64,000 nucleotides of DNA, taken from contig JAJTAY010000029.1 in NCBI GenBank assembly GCA_021287165.1, positions 186,001-250,000 of the forward strand. Reading direction: 5' to 3'. Under the pieces are notes generated by a model. The model searched no databases and was not told the origin of the DNA. It saw nothing but the letters and a program-made list of their open reading frames with translations. Positions 24,792 to 33,682 of this stretch are shown here, piece by piece. The first letter of the stretch is position 1, and each line of letters opens with the position of its first letter. Source of the DNA: Bacteroidia bacterium. Lineage in GTDB: Bacteria > Bacteroidota > Bacteroidia > Bacteroidales > F082. Made by a program: the position numbers and the translations under genes.

Positions 24792-27605
24792 TTAAAAGGT
24801 GTATGTCAACCCAATGGTATAGTTTCTGGGCATGGCGTTCGACTGAATCTGCTGATCGTTCTTGCGGTCGAAAATTCCGTCCTGATTTCCATCCTGAAGT
24901 AAAAGCGCAGGTGCACCAAGGAGGTTGCTCACACCAGCCTTGAGCTCAATTTTCTCTCCAAAATTTTTTGTGATGGTCAGGTCGAGAAGGTTTCTGGGCA
25001 TTTCATAGATATCCGGATAGTCGTCGAAGCCAACAATATAAATGCGCCGGCCGATAACATTGAATAAGGCCGTAACATAGGTTTGCGTGATGGGATCGCT
25101 GAAATAAAGACCAGCGTTCACAATGTATGGTGATTGCCCAAACAACGGACGCGATTCATATTTTTGACCGATGCCGGCGCTTCCCAGCTTCACCTGGCTG
25201 CGAATAAGCGAACCATTGAACATGACACTGAGTCGGTCGACGAAACCTGAATTTGTATATCCTTTAAGAGATTTACGCACTTCGGCCTCCAGACCCACGG
25301 AATAGGCAGAAGCTGCATTGGCGAATGTGAAGGTCTTGATACCGCCAGAGCCACCTCCGGGAACAAAAGTTGTTTCGATGGGTTTGTCGAAGAGTTTGTA
25401 AAATACCCCGAAATTGACAATTTCGTTGGCAGAGGGATACCACTCCCAGCGAATGTCAAAGTTATCAATGGTGGCATTAACTATAGTATCGTTGCCTTTC
25501 TTGACCAGGTTGTAGTTGAAATCATAGAAGCCGAAGGGTGCAAGCTCCCTGAATTCGGGACGGTTTGTTGTCCTGCCGTAAGCGCCGCGCAAAACCATAT
25601 TTTCGTTCAGATTGAATGTAAGGCTGGCCGAGGGCAACAGTCGAAAATCGGGTAGGTTAACGTTAATCGGATCGTTGGTGAGGGTGAAGCTATTCAGTAT
25701 TTGCTTGTTGTACTCAGCCCGCGCTCCGAAAGTAAGGTTAAAACGAGGTCCAAGCGGTGCAAACAGGGCTACAAATCCTCCAAAATTGTCGTTACTGGCA
25801 GAGTAAGAGTCACTGGGATTTGATTGCTCGTCAATGGCGATTCCGCGGTTGCTGTTGATATTTTGGGGATGAAAAAGCGAGTCGATGCTCACGCTCAGCA
25901 GCTTTTGATCGAAATTGGTGATGCTGGCGCGCACATAACCGATATTTCTGGCATCGAACCGACGATCTTTGATCTCCGCAAAAAGGCCGGTGTTCAGCAC
26001 AGGCCGGATGCCTGCAACTGTTCCAAGTTTCAGCGAATAGTTAACGTTGGCGGTGTAGTTGTGCTCGCGCATCTCAGAAAAGAATCTTCCCAGAAAGTAA
26101 GCTGCAGCCGCCCCAAAGGGTACATATAATGTGTTCTTTAAAGAAGTTGTATCGAAATCCGATCGGTATCGCCTGTAATCGGGCTCATCGCGATAAGCGA
26201 AGCCATAACCCAAAACCCAGTCGAGGTTGTTTTTTTCGTTGAATTTATGATTACCTGTTAACTGAGTAGTGTAAACACCTCTATATATTTGATAAAATGA
26301 GTGGTTGTTGGCGTTGTAACCAAAGTCGTAATGCGGTCCGGTGCGGTTGATGTATTCGGACTGGCTAAATTGATTGTAGAGGTTTTTCCATTCGATGATA
26401 TGGTCGGGTTTGATCGACCAGGCAAAGTTTTGCAGAAGGCCTATCCGAATGTTCTGAACATGGCGCTCATCGTTGAAGCGGTAGATAACGCTGCTTCCGG
26501 TTACAGGATCCCAGGAATTGAAGTCTTTTCGCTTTATGTCGAGCACATTTTTGCTGTTGCTGTAGCTGACCGAAGTGATGCTGCCAAGAAACTGTTTGCG
26601 CGGCAGTTCGAACCTTTTGGAAATATTCAGTGAGCCGCTGTTATTCCACAAGGCAGGCAGTTCGTCAGCAACCCATGCATTGGGCAGCATACGGCCTGCG
26701 GCGGTACGTTTGTCGGGGTCGTTGTAGATTTTCCTAAGATCGGCGGGAAAAGCTGATGGCAAGTTATATTTTCCGGAGTTGAAACCGGTCCAATACATAT
26801 TTTCCTGTGGCGCGCGCTTGAAACTTCCCATGCTTACACCTTCAACAAAGCCGGCATTGTAGCTAATCTGAATATTTTCCTCGTCGGGGATTCCTTTTGT
26901 GTAAATCTTGACTACGCCGCCGGCAAAATCACCCGGAAGTTCCGGCGATGGGCTTTTATAAATCATGATCCTGTCGATGAGGTTGCTGGGAATGATATCA
27001 AACGAAAACGACCTCACGTCGGCCTCCATGCTCGGAGCGGTTACGTCGTGCAATAAAACTGTATTGTAGCGCTCACTCAGACCGCGTATGTTAATAAAAC
27101 GTCCATCAACTACAATTACGCCGGGAACGCGTTTAACCACCTGAGCTGCATCGCTGTCCTGCGAACGTTTGATCTGCTGGGATGAGATTCCGCTTACCAC
27201 CTGCTCTGCCGATTTGATCGAGCTAATGAGTGCAAGGTCGGTATTTGTGGCACGACGTGCGATTACTGTTACACCCTCAATCAAAAATGCATCGCTTTCG
27301 AGCTGTATGTTCATCGACAGCCGCTGACCGGCACTCAGCCTGACGTTTGGAAACTCCTGCGTTTTATACGAAATATAGGAGCATACGATAGTATAGGTAC
27401 CCGGCTGAATATTAGGCAAAGTGTAATTGCCATCCAGATCGGTGGAAACGCCAATCGTAGTACCTTTTATGTAGATATTCGCTCCGGCAAGCTCCTCACC
27501 CGTTGATTTGTCGGTCACTTTTCCGGTCAATATGGCAGTTTGGGCTGACAGACCGAGCGTAAAAAGCAAAAGAAGAAATGTGAAAAGAACTTTGATAACC
27601 TTCAT
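24792..27605 (-). CDS. TonB-dependent receptor with carboxypeptidase-regulatory-like domain
   Basis: Outer-membrane receptor of 937 residues. The signal peptide ends at LSAQ (~22). Residues ~25-110 form the carboxypeptidase-regulatory-like beta domain (GKVTDKSTGEELAGANIYIKG). The plug follows, with SSQQIKRSQDSDAAQVVKRV and IRGLSERYNTVLLHDV, then a large barrel ending in a C-terminal Phe (YTIGLTYTF). The RGLSERYN-type plug is characteristic of one large Bacteroidota receptor group, distinct from SusC: there is no SusD. Its probable partner is the downstream beta-helix lipoprotein. Substrate unknown. Confidence 0.9.
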   Translation of the reverse strand: MKVIKVLFTFLLLLFTLGLSAQTAILTGKVTDKSTGEELAGANIYIKGTTIGVSTDLDGNYTLPNIQPGTYTIVCSYISYKTQEFPNVRLSAGQRLSMNIQLESDAFLIEGVTVIARRATNTDLALISSIKSAEQVVSGISSQQIKRSQDSDAAQVVKRVPGVIVVDGRFINIRGLSERYNTVLLHDVTAPSMEADVRSFSFDIIPSNLIDRIMIYKSPSPELPGDFAGGVVKIYTKGIPDEENIQISYNAGFVEGVSMGSFKRAPQENMYWTGFNSGKYNLPSAFPADLRKIYNDPDKRTAAGRMLPNAWVADELPALWNNSGSLNISKRFELPRKQFLGSITSVSYSNSKNVLDIKRKDFNSWDPVTGSSVIYRFNDERHVQNIRIGLLQNFAWSIKPDHIIEWKNLYNQFSQSEYINRTGPHYDFGYNANNHSFYQIYRGVYTTQLTGNHKFNEKNNLDWVLGYGFAYRDEPDYRRYRSDFDTTSLKNTLYVPFGAAAAYFLGRFFSEMREHNYTANVNYSLKLGTVAGIRPVLNTGLFAEIKDRRFDARNIGYVRASITNFDQKLLSVSIDSLFHPQNINSNRGIAIDEQSNPSDSYSASNDNFGGFVALFAPLGPRFNLTFGARAEYNKQILNSFTLTNDPINVNLPDFRLLPSASLTFNLNENMVLRGAYGRTTNRPEFRELAPFGFYDFNYNLVKKGNDTIVNATIDNFDIRWEWYPSANEIVNFGVFYKLFDKPIETTFVPGGGSGGIKTFTFANAASAYSVGLEAEVRKSLKGYTNSGFVDRLSVMFNGSLIRSQVKLGSAGIGQKYESRPLFGQSPYIVNAGLYFSDPITQTYVTALFNVIGRRIYIVGFDDYPDIYEMPRNLLDLTITKNFGEKIELKAGVSNLLGAPALLLQDGNQDGIFDRKNDQQIQSNAMPRNYTIGLTYTF

Positions 27606-27938
27606 TTTCCCTGCTAAATTTGGCGCAAACGTAGGTCAGTGCTATTAGTTGAGGGTAAAAGCATTGTTAACTTATTGTTACGTGATCGGGTTATGATAAA
27701 CAGACTTTACGGAGAAAATTTATTCATTGCAATTCAGGTAATATCGAGCGTATATACTTGAATATCAACATAACAAAACGAGACCTACTATAATAAGGAT
27801 AGGCATGATCTAAAAACATAGAGCAGGATGCTGTCGGTTAACGGTCAGAATCAATCAGGCAAAGGATGGACATCCTCAGCAAATGATCCGATTTATCTTT
27901 AGCTTTGCAAGTCACACGATATCAAATCCATTCAGCCA
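27606..27938. promoter_or_regulatory. Divergent intergenic region between the TonB receptor and M6 protease genes
   Basis: This 333-base gap holds no gene that I can support. On the minus strand TACGTTTG (27626-27633) is a possible -7 element for the receptor. On the plus strand TAGCTTTG (27900-27907) is a perfect -7 match 31 bases before the protease ATG. Neither has a clear -33. A perfect inverted repeat AGGATG-GA-CATCCT (27863-27876) lies 24 bases upstream of the protease -7 and could be an operator. The middle part is AT-rich and featureless. Confidence 0.5.
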
Positions 27939-30560
27939 ATGAAGAAAACGCTCTACCTTATTCTTTTCATTCTGTCTATAGCATTAAAACCTGCTTCGGC
28001 AGCATGGCTCTACAATGAGCCTGTTGAAGTTGTTCAACCCGATGGCACAGTTCTTAACCTTCTTGCCACTGGCGACGAGTTTTACAACTGGCTGCACGAC
28101 GCACAGTTATTCACCATTGTCCAGCACTCTGAGGATGGCTTTTATTATTATGCCGATCTGGTTGACGACGAGCTGGTGCCCTCCCCTTTCAGGGTTGGAA
28201 GCATTGATCCTGCCAGCACCTATCTGAGGCCTCAGTTGCTTGTTTCGGTCGAAAAGCGCAATGCCATCAGGCATAAGTGGGAAACAGAGTTCCGCTTCGC
28301 CGAGGGCGTACGCGGCGACAGCAGGGCCAACGGACTGTTCAACAACCTTGTTATTTACATCCGCTTTGCTGATCAGGCTGAATTTACGCAGGATACAATC
28401 GTCAACTGGAACCGTTTCAACAATAGTTCGCCGAATTACAACTCGATGTTTAACTACTTCAAGGAAGTCAGTTACGGCCAGCTTGATCTTTACAGTTACT
28501 TCTACCCTGTTCCGCAAAATAATATCATACGTTCATACCAGGACAGTTTTCCGCGCAGCTATTATATGCCTTATAACGCCACCACCAACCCCGATGGTTA
28601 TCAGACCGATCAGCAACGCACTCAGCGCGAGCATACGCTGCTTGCCAATTCGGTCAACTGGGTAAACCTCAATTCGCCGGTACCAACAAATATTGACCTC
28701 GACTACAACAATGATGGACGTGTTGACAATGTGGTTTTCATTGTTCGCGGGGCCACCACAGCCTGGAGCACGCTGCTTTGGCCACACCGCTGGTCGCTCT
28801 ATTCCCAAACCGTATTTATCAATGGTAAAAGGGTCTGGGATTTTAACTTTCAGCTCGAAACCAGCCTCCAATCCAGCGGAGTAGGCGTTCTTTGCCACGA
28901 AATGTATCACTCGCTGAGTGCTCCCGATTTGTACCGTTACACTACGACAGACATCACCCCTGTTGGTCCTTGGGACGTTATGGCTTCCAACAACAATCCG
29001 CCGCAATACATGGGTGCGTGGATGAAAAGAAAATATGGCGGCTGGATCGATAATATTCCCGTGATATCGCAAAGTGGCGTTTATACCCTCAATCCGCTTC
29101 AGAGCAGCACCAATAATGCCTACAGGATAAACTCCCCCAACAGCAGCAGCGAGTTTTTTGTGCTCGAATACCGCCAGAAATCAGGAACTTTCGATGGCAC
29201 CCTGCCTAAGAGCGGACTCCTCATTTATCGGATTAATCAGGCGGCAGGAAATGGCAACGCTCAGGGACCACCGGATGAAGTGTATATTTTCAGACCCGGA
29301 GGCAGCCCTACCGCCAGTGGCAATCTGAACGACGCTGTGTTTGGAGCCAATTACAACAGAATAGAGTTCAACGACTTTACCAGCCCCAATGCTTTTTTAC
29401 AAAATGGTGGTCCGGCAGGTATTTTCATCTCCGAAATTTCAAGCACTGGCAGCACTATGAGCTTTAAGGTAGATTTTCCGGAGCAGCCGGTTTCGATTCC
29501 AACATCCAGCGTTCGTAATGCCTGCGTGGGCGAAAACATCAGTTTGATTGACCGTTCCACAGGGCTGCCCAACAGCTGGACCTGGCAGATTTCTCCTACA
29601 ACCTTCACTTTTGTCAATGGCACCAACGCCAATTCGCGCTTTCCTGTGGTGAAATTCGATCAACCCGGTCCCTACACGCTTTCCCTTACTGTTTCCAATA
29701 ACCTCGGCATACATAATACCGTATTGGAAAACTGGTTCTTCATTGGGCCACAGGCCGGATATTTCGAAGACAATTTTGAAAGCAAAGCCTTCACCGAGGG
29801 ATCGTGGTTGGTTCACAATCCTGATAACGGAGTGGCCTGGGGTCTGCATCCAGTGCAGGGCAATGGCAGCAATTATGCTGCTGGCATAAATTTCCGAGAC
29901 TATTTCAGCATCGGCCAGCGCGACCGACTCATCTCCAAACCCTTCGATTTCAGCAATATGTCGGCAGCCTATTTAAGTTTCCAGCATGCCTATGCTCAAA
30001 ATTCGCAGTATCCCCAGTTCAGCGACTCGCTCAACATTCTCTACTCCACCAATTGTGGTCAAAGCTGGACCGCATTGACGCGATTCGGCGAAAACGGAAG
30101 CGGCAATTTTGCCACACATCCTCCAACCTCGCAGGTTTTCTGGCCTCAAACGGCCAGCGACTGGTGCGGTGCGGGCTTTGGAGCGCCATGCCAAACCATT
30201 GACCTTAGTTTCCTTGCCGGACAACCCTCAGTTCGAATCGCTTTCGAAACCGTGAGCTATTTCGGAAACCCCTTGCTGATCGACAATGTTATCATCAGTC
30301 AGTTCGTTGGGATTGATCCGGGAGAGAAAACGCCGGAGGCCCAAATTATTTACAATGCCCAACAGAAAAGGCTGTATGTAACGAAATCGACAAATGGCAA
30401 CGCAACGCTCGAAATACACGACCTGATGGGCAGGCTCCTTTCGACTACTCAAGTCAATGGAACAAACATTAGCCTACCAATTGACCTTCCATCGGGCGTT
30501 TATCTTATCAGACTCAGCGACAGTAATCACTTCGTCAGCAATAAGATAGCCGTGAGATAG
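27939..30560 (+). CDS. M6-family metalloprotease with T9SS sorting domain
   Basis: Secreted zinc protease of 873 residues, related to immune inhibitor A. A signal peptide (ending near PASAA, residue ~21) precedes an N-terminal prodomain-like region. The zinc site is HEMYHSLSAPDLYRY, with His320, Glu321 and His324 and the downstream Pro-Asp typical of M6, followed by a conserved PVGPWDVMAS. A PKD-like beta domain covers ~510-605 (GPYTLSLTVSN), then a carbohydrate/protein-binding-like beta region. The last ~75 residues are a T9SS sorting domain (LEIHDLMGRLL, GVYLIRLSD), so it should be exported across the outer membrane. It is a single-gene unit with a terminator. Confidence 0.93.
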   Translation: MKKTLYLILFILSIALKPASAAWLYNEPVEVVQPDGTVLNLLATGDEFYNWLHDAQLFTIVQHSEDGFYYYADLVDDELVPSPFRVGSIDPASTYLRPQLLVSVEKRNAIRHKWETEFRFAEGVRGDSRANGLFNNLVIYIRFADQAEFTQDTIVNWNRFNNSSPNYNSMFNYFKEVSYGQLDLYSYFYPVPQNNIIRSYQDSFPRSYYMPYNATTNPDGYQTDQQRTQREHTLLANSVNWVNLNSPVPTNIDLDYNNDGRVDNVVFIVRGATTAWSTLLWPHRWSLYSQTVFINGKRVWDFNFQLETSLQSSGVGVLCHEMYHSLSAPDLYRYTTTDITPVGPWDVMASNNNPPQYMGAWMKRKYGGWIDNIPVISQSGVYTLNPLQSSTNNAYRINSPNSSSEFFVLEYRQKSGTFDGTLPKSGLLIYRINQAAGNGNAQGPPDEVYIFRPGGSPTASGNLNDAVFGANYNRIEFNDFTSPNAFLQNGGPAGIFISEISSTGSTMSFKVDFPEQPVSIPTSSVRNACVGENISLIDRSTGLPNSWTWQISPTTFTFVNGTNANSRFPVVKFDQPGPYTLSLTVSNNLGIHNTVLENWFFIGPQAGYFEDNFESKAFTEGSWLVHNPDNGVAWGLHPVQGNGSNYAAGINFRDYFSIGQRDRLISKPFDFSNMSAAYLSFQHAYAQNSQYPQFSDSLNILYSTNCGQSWTALTRFGENGSGNFATHPPTSQVFWPQTASDWCGAGFGAPCQTIDLSFLAGQPSVRIAFETVSYFGNPLLIDNVIISQFVGIDPGEKTPEAQIIYNAQQKRLYVTKSTNGNATLEIHDLMGRLLSTTQVNGTNISLPIDLPSGVYLIRLSDSNHFVSNKIAVR

Positions 30561-30589
30561 GAAATTATAAAACTAAAGACAACAAAACG

Positions 30590-30627
30590 AATAGCCGGAA
30601 AATTTCATCCGGCTATTTTATTTTTCT
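30590..30627 (+). terminator. Terminator of the M6 protease gene
   Basis: AATAGCCGG (30590-30598) pairs with CCGGCTATT (30609-30617), followed by a T-rich tail. Confidence 0.85.
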
Positions 30628-30656
30628 CAGAAAACTTAAAAACGGAAAAGGTTTTT

Positions 30657-30664
30657 TAGTTTTG
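30657..30664 (+). promoter_or_regulatory. -7 element of the efflux operon
   Basis: TAGTTTTG fits the Bacteroidota -7 consensus and lies only 14 bases before the TetR ATG, so the transcript would be nearly leaderless. No TTTG is seen at the -33 position. A promoter at the repressor gene fits autoregulation. Confidence 0.55.
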
Positions 30665-30678
30665 CAAAAATTTTCGTC

Positions 30679-31305
30679 ATGGAAGCCAGAGAAAGAGTAA
30701 TCAATCGGGCATGTGAGTTATTTCCTGTGGTTGGCATTCGCAATGTGACCATGGACAGCCTGGCCGCTGATCTGGGAATGTCGAAGCGAACCATCTATGA
30801 GCTTTTCGGGCAAAAGGATAACCTTGTGCTCGAAACCTTCAGGCAAATGATTTCGCTTGAAAATGAGGAGCTTTTAAACATCATCAGCCAATCGGAGCAT
30901 GTGGTTGAAGCCTTGTTCAGAATTATGAAACGTAAGCGAGAGAAGCGCCTGGGGTTTTCTCCTCTGTTCATCGAAGATGTGGGAAAATATATTGAGCGCA
31001 TTCAGGAAATGTTTTACACCGACAAAAGTGACCTTTCGCAATACTCGGCGTCTTTTTTGCTGTTGCAACAGGGCATTGCACAAGGGATATTTCGTAAAGA
31101 AATAAACATAGCCCTGGTTGACAACTTCTTACACGAGATGATGAACATTATTCACATGAGTACCAGAATTCGCTCATTGAAGCCCAACGACACCGACATA
31201 CTCATCAACATCTTTATCCCATATTTCCGTGGGATCTGCACCTCCGAAGGTCTTAATTTGATGGATCAGTTTTTTATCACAAATCATATTCTAAATGTAA
31301 AATAA
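30679..31305 (+). CDS. TetR/AcrR-family transcriptional regulator
   Basis: DNA-binding repressor-type protein of 208 residues. The helix-turn-helix is at ~20-50, with NVTMDSLAADLGMSKRTIY and ELFGQKDNLV, the classic TetR recognition motif. The C-terminal ~150 residues form the variable ligand-binding domain, including NFLHEMMNIIHMSTR. It is the first gene of the TolC-adaptor-RND operon and its stop overlaps the next start (TAATG), so it very likely represses its own pump operon in response to a toxic ligand. The ligand is not predictable. Confidence 0.93.
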   Translation: MEARERVINRACELFPVVGIRNVTMDSLAADLGMSKRTIYELFGQKDNLVLETFRQMISLENEELLNIISQSEHVVEALFRIMKRKREKRLGFSPLFIEDVGKYIERIQEMFYTDKSDLSQYSASFLLLQQGIAQGIFRKEINIALVDNFLHEMMNIIHMSTRIRSLKPNDTDILINIFIPYFRGICTSEGLNLMDQFFITNHILNVK

Positions 31306-32600
31306 TGAAAGCCAAACACTTCTTAACACTATTGTTGCTTCTTGGTGCTTTCTCCATGCAGGCAGCCGATGCCCGAAGGTTCAGTCTGACCGACGCCAGG
31401 GCCTGGGCGCTTGAGCACAACCGCAACATGAAAGCGGCAGGCTATGCACTCACCAAGTCGGAGATGGCCTTGAGGGAAGCCATTGCAAACGGCCTTCCAC
31501 AGGTGAATGCCAATGCCGACTACAGCAATGCCCTTGGCGCCAAAATTGTCATTCGCTTCAACGAAAACATGCCGCCGAGCGAGATTGATATCAAGCCTAC
31601 GAGCAATTTATTTTTCAATGTAAACCAGTTGATATTCAGTGGAAACTATATCGTCGGGATTCAATTGGCCAGGCTATCAAAAGAACTTACCGAGCTCAGC
31701 CGCGAACGCACGGAGCTCGACGTGATAAGCGCCGTGACCGATGCTTACTACATGGCGCAATTAACAATGGAGAGTCGCAACATTCTGGAACAAAATGTCC
31801 GGAATCTGGAAGCATTGTACGAGAAAACCCTTGCTATGGCCAAAGTAGGCATGATTGAGAGCCTCAACGCCGAACAGCTCGAAGTGCAGCTGAGCAATCT
31901 GCGCAGCAGTCTTGCTTCGCTCGAAAGGCAGCATACCATGGCGGAAAACCTTTTAAGGCTGCAGCTTGGCCTCGATCCGGAGACACCCATAGAGCTAACC
32001 GACAAGTTGGAGACGCTGATGCAGGCGCAACAGCCAGTGTTGCCCGATGTAAAATTACGGCTTGATAAGCAGATCGACTTTAAAATGATGCTTCAGCAGG
32101 AGAAGCTTACACAAAAGCGTGTCGATCTGCAGCGCGCAGCGGCACTGCCCACACTGGCAGGTTTCTACCGATACACCTATAAAATATTGAAACCTGATTT
32201 CGATATGACCCCAAAGAATATAGTCGGTCTGCAATTACAGATACCCATCTTCTCGAGCGGAGTGCGCTATTATAAAACAAGGGAAGCTAAAATAGACCTG
32301 CTTACTATTGAGAACACCAAAGAACAGTTGAGCGACCAACTCAGGATTCAGGAAAAACAGCTGACTTTCAACCTCAACAGTGCGCTCGAACAATATGAAA
32401 ATCAACGCAAAAGCATTGATGTTTCGCGCAGGGTTTACCAAAGTTTGAAAAACAAATATGAAAACGGAATGATATCCGGCCTGGATCTTATCAACGCCGA
32501 CAACAATTACCTGCGGGCCGAATCGGACCACCTGAACGCCATGATGCAGGTGCTGAGCGCCAGGCTACAACTCGATAAACTTTACGGAAATCTGAAATAA
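31305..32600 (+). CDS. TolC-family outer-membrane efflux protein
   Basis: Outer-membrane channel of an RND tripartite pump, 431 residues, a normal length. The signal peptide ends at about MQAADA (~22). Long alpha-helical, coiled-coil-prone repeats in two halves are evident (NVRNLEALYEKTLAMAKVG, and later YENGMISGLDLINADNNYL, which is the second-repeat TolC signature). It overlaps the TetR stop by one base and is followed 20 bp later by the adaptor gene. Confidence 0.93.
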   Translation: MKAKHFLTLLLLLGAFSMQAADARRFSLTDARAWALEHNRNMKAAGYALTKSEMALREAIANGLPQVNANADYSNALGAKIVIRFNENMPPSEIDIKPTSNLFFNVNQLIFSGNYIVGIQLARLSKELTELSRERTELDVISAVTDAYYMAQLTMESRNILEQNVRNLEALYEKTLAMAKVGMIESLNAEQLEVQLSNLRSSLASLERQHTMAENLLRLQLGLDPETPIELTDKLETLMQAQQPVLPDVKLRLDKQIDFKMMLQQEKLTQKRVDLQRAAALPTLAGFYRYTYKILKPDFDMTPKNIVGLQLQIPIFSSGVRYYKTREAKIDLLTIENTKEQLSDQLRIQEKQLTFNLNSALEQYENQRKSIDVSRRVYQSLKNKYENGMISGLDLINADNNYLRAESDHLNAMMQVLSARLQLDKLYGNLK

Positions 32601-32620
32601 AAACATTAATATCCGAATAC

Positions 32621-33670
32621 ATGAAAACCTTTAATTACATCATCATCCTTATCCTGATGACGGCCACCTTTGCCTGCACGGGAAAAAAGAAAGAAAGCGC
32701 AACACAACAAGCAGTTGCCGAAAAGCTTGAACCTGTCGAGGTTATGCCCCTGGAGATGAAGGACATATCGCGCGATGTGGAATACACCGCCAACCTTGCA
32801 GCCTATGAGGAGCTTCACCTTGCACCAGCATCTCCGGGTCGGATTGATAAAATCGAAGTTGAAGTAGGACAGCGTGTTCGCAAAGGACAGGTATTGGTTA
32901 AAATGGACCAGACACAGCTGAGGCAGGCCGAGATTCAACTGGCCACGCTTGAAACCGACTATCGCCGGCTCGACACCCTACGCAAACTGGGCAGCATCGC
33001 TCAGCAGCAGTTCGATCAGCTGCGCACACAACTTGAAGTACTCCGCAAGAACGTCGATTTTCTACGCGAGAACACCCAGCTCAGGGCACCTTTCGACGGT
33101 GTTGTTTCGGGCAAGTATTTCGAAAACGGCGAGATGTACACTGGCGCCCCGTCGGCAGCAGTTGGTAAACCTGCTGTGGTTTCGCTGGTGCAGATAAACC
33201 GGCTTAAGGCCATGCTCCCGGTATCGGAAAAATACCTTCCACTGGTAAAACGCGGAATGGAGGCCAAGGTTTTGAGCGATGTCTTTGCCGGCGAAACCTT
33301 CACAGGTAAAGTAACAAATGTTTATCCTACGGTTGACCCTATGAGCCGTTCGTTCCAGATTGAAGTGACCATCGAAAACCGCAACGAAATGCTTCGTCCC
33401 GGCATGTATGCCCGCGTAACGCTTGCACTCGACCGCGATCAGGCCTTCCTGCTCCCAAGCATTGCCGTGCTTAAGCTGCAAGGCTCGAACGACCGTTACC
33501 TTTTTGTCGAAAACAACGGTATGGCACGCAGAGTACCCGTGCTTATCATGAAGCGATACAACGATATGGTTGAGGTTTCGGGCGAGAACCTCAAGCCAGG
33601 CGACAGAGTCATTGTTTCCGGACAGGCACGACTGCTTGATGGTGCCAAAGTAAAAGTGCTGAACAACTAA
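32621..33670 (+). CDS. RND efflux periplasmic adaptor (membrane fusion protein)
   Basis: A 349-residue lipoprotein adaptor. The signal is followed by FACTGKKKES with Cys at ~19. The biotinyl-lipoyl-like hairpin domain shows SPGRIDKIEVEVGQRVRKGQ (~67-86). A coiled hairpin (QAEIQLATLETDYRRLDTLR) and the returning lipoyl half (LRAPFDGVVSGKYFENGEM) follow, then the beta-barrel and membrane-proximal domains. It links TolC to the RND transporter encoded 12 bp downstream. Confidence 0.95.
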   Translation: MKTFNYIIILILMTATFACTGKKKESATQQAVAEKLEPVEVMPLEMKDISRDVEYTANLAAYEELHLAPASPGRIDKIEVEVGQRVRKGQVLVKMDQTQLRQAEIQLATLETDYRRLDTLRKLGSIAQQQFDQLRTQLEVLRKNVDFLRENTQLRAPFDGVVSGKYFENGEMYTGAPSAAVGKPAVVSLVQINRLKAMLPVSEKYLPLVKRGMEAKVLSDVFAGETFTGKVTNVYPTVDPMSRSFQIEVTIENRNEMLRPGMYARVTLALDRDQAFLLPSIAVLKLQGSNDRYLFVENNGMARRVPVLIMKRYNDMVEVSGENLKPGDRVIVSGQARLLDGAKVKVLNN

Positions 33671-33682
33671 TCTGGCACAGCC

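Noticed and set aside
24792..27605. SusC/SusD polysaccharide utilisation locus
   Set aside because: The receptor lacks a SusD neighbour, glycoside hydrolases and a hybrid two-component or ECF regulator; the plug type differs from SusC.
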